A stretch of DNA of 41,200 nucleotides from Bryobacteraceae bacterium (GCA_025055455.1 JANWXD010000017.1:37866-79065); one strand, 5' to 3'. Positions 8,327 to 17,564 are shown, numbered from the stretch's first letter. Numbers and translations are program-made. The notes: a model not told the origin generated them from the letters alone.

Positions 8327-9417
8327 GCCTGCTTCGGCGCCCGCTCGTGCTGATCCCCGTCGCCGTGGGAGTGCTCCTGGCCGCTTGGGGCTCCCTCCAC
8401 CTCCCCTACCGCGGGTTTCGGGACCGTGTCCTCGTGGACATCCCGCGAGGCTCGGGCGCCGTGGCGATCTCCACGCGGCTGGCCGAGGCGGGCGTGATCC
8501 GCTTCCGGTGGCAGTTGTTGCTGGCCCGGGCCCTGCGGCCGCGGGACCGCCTCCACGCCGGGGAGTACCTGTTCGACCGCCGGGCCTCGGTCTGGGAAAT
8601 TTTCGACCGCATGGTCCGAGGCGACGTCTTCTATCACGAGCTGACGGTGCCGGAAGGCTACAACATCTTCGATATCGCGGAGGCGCTGGACCGGCTGGGC
8701 GTGATCGGCGGCGACGATTTCCTGCGAGCCGCGCGCGATCCGAGCTTGATTCGCGACCTCGCGCCGGAAGCGCCCACCTTGGAAGGCTACCTGTTCCCCG
8801 ACACCTACCGCGTCACGCGTCACATGAGCGCCGCTCAATTGTGCCGCCAGATGACCGACCGCTTCCGCATGGCTTGGGCCCAGTTGAACACGGACGCACC
8901 CGTTCATGAGACGGTGACGTTGGCTTCGCTGATCGAGAAGGAAACCGCCCTGCCGGAGGAACGGCCCGTGGTGGCTTCGGTGTTTCGCAATCGCCTCCGG
9001 CGCGGCATGCGTTTGGAGTGCGATCCCACCGCGATCTACGCTGCCCTGCTCGAGGACCGTTATCGCGGGGCTCTCTATCGCTCCGACCTGGAACGTCGCC
9101 ACCGCTACAACACGTATCAGTACGACGGGTTGCCGCCGGGCCCGATCGCCAATCCGGGACTGGCCTCCCTCGAGGCGGCGCTGCGGCCGGCCCGAACGAA
9201 CTACCTGTATTTCGTCGCCCGCTCGGACGATTCCGGGGGCCATATTTTTTCGGCCACGCTGGACGCACACCAACGCGCCGTCCGAAAATACCGCCGTGGC
9301 CTCGCGTCGCGCGTCCAAGCGCCGCCAGCTGGAGGAATACCTGGCCGAAAAGCAGCCCGCTCGGATCGGCGAGGTCGAATGGGAGGAGATCCGCTGCCGC
9401 CTCGCTCCGACCTCTGA
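8323..9417 (+). CDS. mltG: Endolytic murein transglycosylase MltG (YceG-like)
   Basis: 364 residues. A single N-terminal membrane helix (LVLIPVAVGVLLAAWGSL) is followed by a LysM-like part (VDIPRGSGAVAISTRLAEAG, HAGEYLFDRRASVWEIF, LTVPEGYNIFDIAEAL) and the YceG catalytic domain: LEGYLFPDTYRV, ASLIEKETALPEE (catalytic Glu in EKET, residues ~205-208), YNTYQYDGLPPGPIANPG and NYLYFVARSDDSGGHIFS. MltG cuts nascent glycan strands at the membrane and sets their length. The start ATG overlaps the ruvX stop. The last ~40 residues are unlike the family and lie where the next gene overlaps in another frame, so this tail is probably dispensable. Confidence 0.94.
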   Translation: MSLLRRPLVLIPVAVGVLLAAWGSLHLPYRGFRDRVLVDIPRGSGAVAISTRLAEAGVIRFRWQLLLARALRPRDRLHAGEYLFDRRASVWEIFDRMVRGDVFYHELTVPEGYNIFDIAEALDRLGVIGGDDFLRAARDPSLIRDLAPEAPTLEGYLFPDTYRVTRHMSAAQLCRQMTDRFRMAWAQLNTDAPVHETVTLASLIEKETALPEERPVVASVFRNRLRRGMRLECDPTAIYAALLEDRYRGALYRSDLERRHRYNTYQYDGLPPGPIANPGLASLEAALRPARTNYLYFVARSDDSGGHIFSATLDAHQRAVRKYRRGLASRVQAPPAGGIPGRKAARSDRRGRMGGDPLPPRSDL

Positions 9418-9772
9418 GCGCTACCTGCGCGAACTCGTCCGCGCCTGTGGCCTGCCTTTGGATCCCGTGGTCGAGGGTGTGCGTCAGGATTCGCTCGAAG
9501 AGCTCGAGCGGACGCTGACCGCGTTGGCCCGCGAGTACGGGGAGGCGGTGCGGCAAGGCGGGCGCGAACGGGCCCAGCGGGTACGCCAACTCGTGCTCAC
9601 CAGCAAGGCTCATACCCGTTTGGCGGCGCAGAACCCAAGACTGACGCCCGCCAAAAGAGCGGAGAAAAAGGAAGCCCTCTTGTGGCTTACCACCTGGTTA
9701 GAAAATCCGGAGCTCTTCCCGGTGTGGGTGGACCTGAGAAAAGAAAAGCTCCCACCTCGGGAGCTCACTTGA
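9296..9772 (+). CDS. Hypothetical helical protein overlapping the 3' end of mltG
   Basis: 158 residues, highly charged and probably all-helical (QLEEYLAEKQPARIGEVEWE, ERYLRELVRACGLPLDPVVE, LEELERTLTALAREYGEAVR, TPAKRAEKKEALLWLTTWLE). I do not recognise the family. The GTG at 9296 gives a 122-nt overlap with mltG in another frame. The next in-frame start is a GTG at 9467, after the mltG stop, but it would remove the well-formed N-terminal helices. Composition and third-position GC resemble real coding sequence. Its 3' end also contains a hairpin that would terminate the convergent gene at 9819-10145. Confidence 0.6.
   Translation: MASRRASKRRQLEEYLAEKQPARIGEVEWEEIRCRLAPTSERYLRELVRACGLPLDPVVEGVRQDSLEELERTLTALAREYGEAVRQGGRERAQRVRQLVLTSKAHTRLAAQNPRLTPAKRAEKKEALLWLTTWLENPELFPVWVDLRKEKLPPRELT
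9738..9765 (-). terminator. Rho-independent terminator for the minus-strand gene at 9819-10145
   Basis: On the minus strand AGCTCCC-GAGGT-GGGAGCT (9765 down to 9747) forms a 7-bp stem with a 5-nt loop and is followed by TTTTCTTTT (complement of 9746-9739). On the plus strand no T-run follows, so it works in one direction. It lies inside the last codons of the convergent gene 9296-9772. Confidence 0.7.
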
Positions 9773-9818
9773 TGAAAGTCGCCCCGGAACGCTCCAGGGC
9801 TGCCCGATCGGCCGCGAT

Positions 9819-10145
9819 TTACTCCTCGAAAATCACGCGCAGGTTGCTGCCACCCAGCGCGATGGAGCGAATCGTGGTCTTGCCTTCCGCCTCCCGGAAT
9901 ACGATGGAGGTATTGTCGAACTTCTTCTCCGCCGTTTCCACCTTCTTGGCGTGCAACTCCACCGTATGCCGGTCGGTGCGGCTGGTCAGCACGACTTTGT
10001 TCCCCTCAACTTTTAGGCTGTACTGTCCTGGTTTGAGTTCCGCCGTGCCGACCTGGGCCGCGCGGGCGATGTTGATGGTGTAAGTCTTCGCCAGGGCGAC
10101 GGAAACGCCCAATACCAGAGTCAAGGCGAGCAGGTTTTTGAGCAT
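9819..10145 (-). CDS. Small exported protein, function unknown
   Basis: 108 residues with a clear signal peptide (MLKNLLALTLVLGVSVALAK, cleavage probably after ALA). The mature domain of ~90 residues is predicted all-beta: YTINIARAAQVGTAELKPGQ, YSLKVEGNKVVLTSR, NTSIVFREAEGKTTIRSIAL. Similar small exported beta proteins are frequent in Acidobacteria, but I know no function. The ATG at 10145 has a strong SD (GGGAGGAG). A dedicated terminator sits at 9738-9765, so this is probably a monocistronic, well-expressed gene. It is divergent from comF. Confidence 0.8.
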   Translation of the reverse strand: MLKNLLALTLVLGVSVALAKTYTINIARAAQVGTAELKPGQYSLKVEGNKVVLTSRTDRHTVELHAKKVETAEKKFDNTSIVFREAEGKTTIRSIALGGSNLRVIFEE

Positions 10146-10230
10146 AGCGCTTCTCCTCCCGTGGTTATTTGGCGATTCCGCCGTATTAGACGAACCAAGC
10201 GACGGTCGGTTTCAAGCCCGGACGCCGGCG

Positions 10231-11204
10231 GTGCGGCAATCACGCGAGCGGCTTGCCGCGGCAGCTCGGTTCGTCCTCCGGCGGGCTTGGACCAATCGGC
10301 GAAGAGGTCGTCGCGGCGCCCGCACGGTTTGGCGTCGCGCCGCCTCTGAGGTAAACTATACGTCGAGAAGGAGGTGGGTCTTCTCCAGTAGCTGGTTCCC
10401 AGAGATCAGACCCGCCGGGCTTCACGAGCGCGCCAGGAAGACGGCGGCAGCGATTTTTGCGCTGATCTTTCCGGACGAGTGCCGCATCTGCGGCGAGCCG
10501 CTCAGGGACGTGTCGCGCGTTCCCGTCTGCCCGCAATGCCTCGCCGCCCCGCTTCCCCTGTCGGCCGAATTCTTCTGTGTGGCTTGCGGCACGCCGTTTC
10601 TTAACCGCTATCCTTTAGACGAGCACGGTCGTTGTGCGCTGTGCCGCAGCGGGTTGCGCGGATTTGACGCGGCATACTCGTTCGGGGCTTACGAAAGTGT
10701 CCTGCGCGAACTGATCCACTTGTTCAAGTACGGGGGCGTGCAAACTCTGGCGCGCCCGCTTGGGGAGTACCTGATGCGCGCCCTGCCCCGGGAACACCGC
10801 TTTGATGCCTTGGTGCCGATGCCGCTGCACTGGCTGCGGCGCTGGCGGCGGGGCTTCAACCAGGCGGAATTGCTGGCGCGGGAGGTATCGCGGCGGTCCG
10901 GCATTCCCGTGCTCAAGCCAGTGCGGCGGGTCCGGGCCACGCGCGCGCAGACGGGCTTGAGCCATTCCGCCCGGCGGCAGAATGTTCTCGGGGCCTTCCG
11001 CGTGAGGCGGAAGGCGCGGTTGGCGGGGTTGCGCCTCCTGCTGGTGGACGACGTCATGACGACGGGGGCGACGGCAGCAGCGTGCGCGCTCGCGCTCAAA
11101 CGCGCCGGCGCAGCTTACGTGGCGCTGCTGGTGGTGGCGCGCGTGGACCGGCGCGCGGTCGCGCCGGTAGCGGCCCGGCAAGCAGCAGCGGCGGTGGCGG
11201 CCCG

Positions 11205-11208
<4 letters not shown>
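10231..11208 (+). CDS. comF: ComF family phosphoribosyltransferase-like protein (start uncertain)
   Basis: The ComF core runs from about 10440: [12 protein letters not shown] with CPQC and VACGTP, then CALC (zinc-finger region), followed by [40 protein letters not shown] and the PRPP-binding loop [17 protein letters not shown]. ComF supports uptake of transforming DNA in competent bacteria, and the family is present far more widely. The start is a problem: the nearest in-frame ATG/GTG/TTG before the zinc finger is the GTG at 10231, which gives an 80-residue Arg/Ala-rich extension. A strong SD-like GAAGGAGGTGG at 10367-10377 has no usable start after it. Initiation at a rare codon (an ATT lies at 10453) or a sequence error is possible. 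The TGA overlaps the next ATG. Confidence 0.85.
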
Positions 11209-11732
<524 letters not shown>

Positions 11733-11908
11733 ACGCGTTCCTCTCGAAACTGCGCGATTTGCCCCAGCCGGCCGGGCCGAATGGTGTGAAGAAGCTTTGG
11801 CCAGCGGCGGTTTGAGCGGTCTTCCGCGCGCGGCCTCCAGCGGTCCGGTGGAAACCGAATTGCAGAGCCGTTCATCTCGATTGACGCCGTGCGTAAGAGG
11901 AGGAAGCT

Positions 11909-12832
11909 ATGGAACAGAGGCCTGCGGAATCGAGGCCACCGAAGGCTTCCCGGCGCCGGTTTTTCCGCGCGCTGGCGAGCATTGGCGCGGGCGGGGCCAG
12001 CGCCTGCGGCGGTTTGAAGGCTCTCTCATCGCGGCGCGCAGAAGCCGCCCCGATTCCGCCGCCATCGGCACGGACACGGGGCGAGGAGCTGCTGCGCATG
12101 CAACAGGACCTTGACCAGACGCTTGCAAGCGGCCAGCCGCCCAGCTGGCTCATGGTCGTCGACACACGCAAATGCATCGGCTGCGACGCTTGCACAGTGG
12201 CCTGTCGGGCCGAGGTCCCGACCGGGCCAGCCGGCAGCATCCGCCGCGTCATCAAGCTGGAGCTGTCGCTCGGCTCGCGGCAGTGGGCCATCTTCAAACC
12301 CATCAACTGCCTCCACTGCGACGACCCGCCGTGCGCCAAAGCGGTGCCGAGCGGGATGATTCGCAAGCGCCCGGACGGCATCGTCGAGCTCCGCCTCGAC
12401 CTCCTCAAGGGGCCCTATGCCATGGCGGCGGCCGCCGCCTGTCCGGTCAAGGCCATTCACATCGACAACGGGGCGACGTTCACGCAGTCGACTCCTGCCC
12501 CGCAGGCCTACGAGGCGCGGAGCTTCGTCGAATACGGGAGCATCTACAGCCGCGATCCGGCCACGACCCGTCTGAAGGACACGGCCCGCAAGTGCACCTT
12601 CTGCGCGCACCGGCTGGAGGCGGGCATGTTGCCGGCATGCGTGACCACCTGCATCACCGGGGCGATGTATTTCGGCAATCTGAACAATCCCAACAGTTTC
12701 CTGCATGAACTCATGCCGGACCGGCGCATCTTCGCAAAGCACCAACACATGGGGCTCAAACCACGGGTGATCTACTTCGAGGAACCCATCCCCGAGGCCG
12801 AACATCTGGATTGCGCAGCTTGTCACTCGTAA
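11909..12832 (+). CDS. Tat-exported FeS subunit of a molybdopterin oxidoreductase, three-cluster type with C-terminal CxxCH
   Basis: 307 residues. SD AGAGGAGG (11896-11903) precedes the ATG. A twin-arginine signal SRRRFFRALASIG leads to SACGG at Cys33, a possible Tat lipoprotein site. Ligand motifs are CIGCDACTVAC (Cys89, 92, 95, 99), CLHCDDPPC (134, 137, 142), Cys178 in AACPVKAI, and CTFC...CVTTC (229, 232, 244, 248). In DmsB/TtrB-type four-cluster proteins a further cluster uses the last Cys of motif II and the first three of motif III. Here those positions are Val146, Gly168, Ala171 and Ala174, so exactly one cluster is absent and twelve ligands remain for three clusters. The protein ends DCAACHS, a c-type heme motif. 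It passes electrons to or from the catalytic subunit encoded 11 bp downstream. Confidence 0.9.
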   Translation: MEQRPAESRPPKASRRRFFRALASIGAGGASACGGLKALSSRRAEAAPIPPPSARTRGEELLRMQQDLDQTLASGQPPSWLMVVDTRKCIGCDACTVACRAEVPTGPAGSIRRVIKLELSLGSRQWAIFKPINCLHCDDPPCAKAVPSGMIRKRPDGIVELRLDLLKGPYAMAAAAACPVKAIHIDNGATFTQSTPAPQAYEARSFVEYGSIYSRDPATTRLKDTARKCTFCAHRLEAGMLPACVTTCITGAMYFGNLNNPNSFLHELMPDRRIFAKHQHMGLKPRVIYFEEPIPEAEHLDCAACHS

Positions 12833-12843
12833 GGAGGGAGGTC

Positions 12844-15800
12844 ATGGCCGAGACGGTAACCGGCAGCACGCCGCAAGGCGGCAGTGAGCTCTGCCCGCGA
12901 CGGCAGGTCCTTTCCAGTGGGGTTCTGCTGGGCGGCGCCTGGCTCGCAGCAGCGCTCAAAGCAGCTCAGCAGGCGGGGGCCAGGGCGCCGGCGCGAGCTT
13001 CCGACTACATCTACACGACTTGCTTGCAGTGCAACACCGGCTGCGAAATTAAGGTCCGGATTCAGGACGGGCTGGCCGTCAAGATCGAGGGCAACCCGTA
13101 CGCGCCGCGGACCATGGACCCTCACATTGATTGGAACACGCCGGTGTCTGAGGCCGCGCGCCTGGCGGGATACCTATGCCCGAAGGGGCAATCCGGCATG
13201 CAAAGCGCCTACGATCCGTACCGGATCACCAAGGTCCTCAAGCGGGCCGGCAAGCGAGGCGAGAACCGTTGGGTCACCATCCCGTTCGATCAGGCCATCA
13301 CGGAGATTGTGGAGGGTGGGGTGTTGTTTCCCCAGGACGGCGGCAAGCGCGTGACGGGTCTGCGGGAGCTCTACGCCCTCCGCGATCCGGCCTTGGCGCA
13401 ACAGATGGCGGCCGACGTGGCGCGCATCCAGGATGGGCGGCTCACGGTGGCCGAATTCAAAGAGAAATACAAAGATCACTTGGACAAGCTGATCGACCCG
13501 GACCATCCCGATCTCGGCCCCAAGAACAATCAATTCGTATTCTTATGGGGGCGGCTGAAGGCCGGCCGTTCGGACTTTTTCCTCCGGTTCGTGCGGGACA
13601 GTTTCGGCTCGGTCAACGCCCACGGCCACACCACCGTTTGTCAGGGCTCGATTTACTTTGCCGGCAAGTCCATGGCGGACCAGCCGAGCGGTGGCACCTG
13701 GACGGGAGGAGCGAAAGCTTACTGGATGGCCGACACCAGCCACGCCGAGTTCATCATCTACTGGGGCGCCAACGCGCTCGACGGCAACTATGGTCCGCCG
13801 CTCAAGGCGCCCAAGATCCTGCGGGGTCTGGCGAGCGGTCGCCTGAAAATCGCGGTGGTGGATCCGCGGCATTCCACCATTGCCGCCAAGGCGTGGAAAT
13901 GGGTGCCGGTCAAGCCCGGTGAAGACGCCGCGCTGGCGATGGCGATGATCCGCTGGATCATCGAAAACGAGCGGTACGACAGACGCTATTTGCAAAACTG
14001 CAACCGCGCCGCTGCCACGGCCGACGGCGAGCCGACCTGGACCAACGCTGCTTGGCTGGTCAAGATCCGCCCAGACGGCTCGGGCGGGGCGTTCCTGCGC
14101 GCCTCCGAAATCGGCTTGGGCGGAGATGCGGACACCTTCGTGTGCTTGCGCGCCGGTAGGCCCGTGGCCTTCAAGTCCGACGATGCGGCGAACGCCGTGG
14201 AGGGGGAGCTGTTCGTGGATACGACGCTCGGCTCGTTCCGCGTCAAGTCCGCCCTGCAGTTGCTGTACGAGGAGGCCGCGCAGAAGACCCTCTGGGAGTG
14301 GGCCGAAATCGCTGGTGTCCGATTGGCGGACATCGTGGCGCTGGCGCGAGAATTCACCTCCCATGGCAAGCGGGCCGTCGTGGAAATACACCGGGGTGTC
14401 TCTCAGCACACCAACGGCTTCTACAACACGCTGGCTACGCTGTGCGCACTCAACCTGTTGATCGGGAACTTCGACTGGACAGGCGGCCTGGTGTACGGGG
14501 CCGGCGCGTACGGCGAAAGCGGAGGGACCGGGCGGCCGTTCCAGCTGAGCAGCCACCCGGCCCGGTTGACTCCGTTTGGGATCGACATCATCCGCGGCGG
14601 CGCCACTTACGAAAAGAGCACCATTTTCTCCGGCTATCCGGCCAAGCGTCCCTGGTATCCGCTGGCGAGCGACGTTTATCAGGAAGTGATCCCCTCCGCG
14701 GGTGATGCTTACCCGTATCCGATCAAGGTGCTGTTCCTGTACATGGGCTCGCCGGTTTACGCTTTGCCGGCGGGACACTCGCTCATCCCCACTTTGTTGG
14801 ACACGGACAAGATCCCCCTGTTCGTGTGCTCCGATATCGTGGTGGGCGAAACGACTCGCTATGCGGACTACATCTTTCCGGACCTGTCGTTCCTGGAACG
14901 GTGGGAGTTTCACCGGACCCATCCGTCGATCGTGCACCGGGTCTCGCCCGTGCGCCAGCCCGCCATCGCTTCGCCCAATGAGACCGTGCGGATCTACGGC
15001 GAGGAGATGCCCATCTCGATGGAGGCGGTGTTTTTGGCGATTGCCGAACGGCTCGGGCTTCCCGGCTTCGGCCCCGGAGGTTTTGGCACAGCCGACCTCC
15101 GCCGCCCGGAAGATTTCTATCTTCGAATGGTGGCCAATGTCGCCTTCGGCGATTCCAGCACGGGTGCGGACGTATGCCCGGACGCCAGCGACGAAGAGGT
15201 GGCGATCTTCCTCGAGGCGCGCCGGCACCTGCCCCGCTCCATGTTCGACCCCGACCGCTGGGCGGCGGTCGTGGGACCCCAGTGGTGGCGGAAGGTGATC
15301 TACGTGCTGAACCGCGGCGGCCGCTGGTGGCCGTACGAATATGCTTGGACTGGCGAGCAAGTGCGGGCGAAGTTCGGAAGGCTCGTAAATCTGTATCAGG
15401 AGAAGCCTGCCCTCACGCGCAACTCGATGACGGGCGAGTTCATGAAGGGCATTGCGACCTATGTCCCCGTGGCGGACGCGCTGGGGCAGCCACTCGACCA
15501 CAAAGGGGCGCCGCTGACGCTCATCACGCACCGGAGCATGCTGGCTACCAAGAGCCGGACCATCTCCAACTACTGGCTGACGCACATTCAGCCCGAAAAT
15601 TACATCTACATCAACCCCCGCGACGCCGCACAGCTTGGGTTGCGCAACGGCGACATGGTCACGGTTGTGTCGGCGAGCAATCCCGACGGCGCCTGGAATC
15701 TCGGACACGGCGCCATCAAACCGCTCCGAGGCCGGATCCAGATCACTTCCCGGATCCGCGTCGGCGTCATCAGCTTCGAACTGGGCTGGGGCCACTGGTC

Positions 15801-15981
15801 CTACGGCGCCGAGGATCTCATCATCGACGGCCGGAAACTTCCTGCCGATCCGCGCCGGGCGGCGGGCATCCATGCCAACTCGGCCATGTACGTGGACCCG
15901 TACCTGCGTTCGCCGCTCAGCGACGTGGTGGGCGGTAGCGCGGTCTTCTACGACACGAAGGTGTATCTGGTGCGGAGCTGA
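12844..15981 (+). CDS. Molybdopterin oxidoreductase catalytic subunit (TtrA/SrdA/PsrA-like)
   Basis: 1045 residues. The ATG at 12844 follows AAGGAGGGAGG, which starts at the upstream stop codon. The N-terminus has a twin-arginine-like signal (PRRQVLSSGVLLGGAWLAAA). A [4Fe-4S] site is formed by Cys60, 63, 67 and 112 (CLQCNTGC, LCPKG). Cys266 in HTTVCQGS is the probable Mo/W ligand, followed by the bis-MGD domains (IIYWGANALDGNYGPPLK, VDPRHSTIAAKAW, ADYIFPDLSFLERWEF) and the C-terminal cofactor-closing domain (THRSMLATKSRTISNYWLT). Length and the LGPKNNQFVFLWGR insert resemble tetrathionate/selenate/polysulfide-reductase relatives of the DMSO reductase family. The substrate is not decidable by eye. 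No NrfD-like anchor or TorD-like chaperone is adjacent, so the dimer is probably soluble or lipid-tethered outside the membrane. Confidence 0.9.
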   Translation: MAETVTGSTPQGGSELCPRRQVLSSGVLLGGAWLAAALKAAQQAGARAPARASDYIYTTCLQCNTGCEIKVRIQDGLAVKIEGNPYAPRTMDPHIDWNTPVSEAARLAGYLCPKGQSGMQSAYDPYRITKVLKRAGKRGENRWVTIPFDQAITEIVEGGVLFPQDGGKRVTGLRELYALRDPALAQQMAADVARIQDGRLTVAEFKEKYKDHLDKLIDPDHPDLGPKNNQFVFLWGRLKAGRSDFFLRFVRDSFGSVNAHGHTTVCQGSIYFAGKSMADQPSGGTWTGGAKAYWMADTSHAEFIIYWGANALDGNYGPPLKAPKILRGLASGRLKIAVVDPRHSTIAAKAWKWVPVKPGEDAALAMAMIRWIIENERYDRRYLQNCNRAAATADGEPTWTNAAWLVKIRPDGSGGAFLRASEIGLGGDADTFVCLRAGRPVAFKSDDAANAVEGELFVDTTLGSFRVKSALQLLYEEAAQKTLWEWAEIAGVRLADIVALAREFTSHGKRAVVEIHRGVSQHTNGFYNTLATLCALNLLIGNFDWTGGLVYGAGAYGESGGTGRPFQLSSHPARLTPFGIDIIRGGATYEKSTIFSGYPAKRPWYPLASDVYQEVIPSAGDAYPYPIKVLFLYMGSPVYALPAGHSLIPTLLDTDKIPLFVCSDIVVGETTRYADYIFPDLSFLERWEFHRTHPSIVHRVSPVRQPAIASPNETVRIYGEEMPISMEAVFLAIAERLGLPGFGPGGFGTADLRRPEDFYLRMVANVAFGDSSTGADVCPDASDEEVAIFLEARRHLPRSMFDPDRWAAVVGPQWWRKVIYVLNRGGRWWPYEYAWTGEQVRAKFGRLVNLYQEKPALTRNSMTGEFMKGIATYVPVADALGQPLDHKGAPLTLITHRSMLATKSRTISNYWLTHIQPENYIYINPRDAAQLGLRNGDMVTVVSASNPDGAWNLGHGAIKPLRGRIQITSRIRVGVISFELGWGHWSYGAEDLIIDGRKLPADPRRAAGIHANSAMYVDPYLRSPLSDVVGGSAVFYDTKVYLVRS

Positions 15982-16044
15982 GGGGGCGCCCGCACGCGCC
16001 GGGTTGCCGACGGGAGCCAGGAAGCCCGCCGCGTCGCTGGCGGG

Positions 16045-17564
16045 TCAGCTCCAATAGCTGCGATCCAGACTGCGGTATTGCACGGCTTCGGCCACGTGCT
16101 TGGCGCTGATGGTCTCCGAGCCCGCCAGGTCGGCAATGGTGCGGGCGACCCTGAGCAAGCGGTCGTGTCCGCGGGCCGATAGCCCCAGGCGCCGCACCGC
16201 GGTTTCGAGCGTGCGCTCGCCGGCCTCGTCCAGCTCGCACAGCTTGCGCAGCATGCGCGCGGGAATCCGCGCGTTAGAGAAGCCGCGCGCCTGCTGGATC
16301 TGGCGCGCCCGAAGCACCCGCTCGCGCATCTCGGCCGAGGAGGCGCCGCTCCCTTGCCCGCGCATCTCCTTGAACGGCACGGCCGGCACCTCGATGTGGA
16401 GGTCAATGCGGTCGAGCAGCGGCCCGCTGATCTTGGACAGGTAGCGCTGGATCATGGCGCCGGTGCAGCGGCACTCCCGCGTGGCATCGCCGAAAAACCC
16501 GCACGGACAGGGGTTCATGGCCGCCACCAGCATGAAATTGGCCGGAAAAGTAAGCGTCATGTTGGCCCGCGCGATGGTGACCGAGCCTTCCTCGAGAGGC
16601 TGGCGCAACAACTCGAGCACATTGCGGTGAAACTCCGGCAGCTCGTCCAGGAACAGCACCCCGTTGTGCGCCAGGCTGACCTCGCCCGGCCGCGGCATGC
16701 CGCTGCCGCCCCCGAGCAGCCCGGCGTCGGAGACGGTGTGATGGGGGGCTCGGAAGGGCCGCTCGCGCAGCAGCCCTGCCCCGCGGGCAGGGTGCCGGCC
16801 ACGCTGTGGACCTTGGTGGTTTCGAGGGCCTCCTCGAAGGTCAACGGCGGCAGGATCCCTGCCAGCCGCCGGGCCAGCATGGTCTTGCCCGAGCCCGGCG
16901 GGCCGATCATGAGCACGTTGTGACCTCCCGCTGCGGCGACCTCGAGGGCCCGCTTGGCGGTGAGCTGCCCGCAGACTTCGCGGAAGTCCAGGGCGTTGGA
17001 AGCCGCCGCGGCCCAATCCGCCGCCGTTGGGGCCGCGGGAGTAAACTGCTCGGGCTGATTCAGCAGCTTCACCACCTCGGCCACATGCGCCACCCCATAG
17101 ACTCGTACTCCTTCCACCACCGCCGCTTCGGCGGCGTTGGCCGCCGGGACCACCAGATTTTCCAGGCCGTGCCGCCGCGCGCAGGCGGCAATCGGCAGCG
17201 CGCCCCGCACCGGGCGGATCGCTCCGTCCAGCGACAGCTCGCCGACCAGCAAGAAACCATCGCTGGGCGGCACCGTGCCCATGGCGCCCAGGATCCCGAC
17301 CGCCATGGGCAGGTCGAAGCCCGCCCCCTCTTTGCGCACGTTGGCCGGGGCCAGATTGATGGTCACGGCTTTGTTGGGGTAGCCGAGGCCGGAATTGAGC
17401 AGAGCGGACTTGATCCGTTCCCGGCTCTCCTTGACCGCCGTATCCGGCATCCCCACGGTGATGAAGTTCTGGGCCGAGCCGGAGGCGTACAGATCCACCT
17501 CGACGTCGATGGGACAGGCGTCAATGCCATAGACGGCGGCGCTGCGTGTGCGGAACAGAGCCAA
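16045..17564 (-). pseudogene. comM: comM-like YifB/Mg-chelatase-family AAA+ ATPase, broken by one frameshift
   Basis: Two minus-strand frames together make one complete ComM-like protein of ~506 residues. The first (17564 to ~16780) has [40 protein letters not shown], a Lon-like domain, and Walker [17 protein letters not shown], ending at [10 protein letters not shown]. The second (~16783 to 16045) resumes with [19 protein letters not shown], Walker [22 protein letters not shown], and the C-terminal helices to SYWS. The switch lies at the CCCC run 16779-16782 (GGGG on the coding strand), where one base appears missing. ComM is a helicase that speeds branch migration in natural transformation. 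Reasons for the break could be a sequencing or assembly slip in the homopolymer, or true inactivation. The TTG at 17564 matches the family start. Confidence 0.88.

Noticed and set aside
13543-15873. Long minus-strand open frame (776 codons) opposite the molybdoenzyme gene
   Set aside because: It is a GC-driven shadow: low-complexity Arg/His/Val composition, no domain, and the plus strand has clear catalytic motifs.
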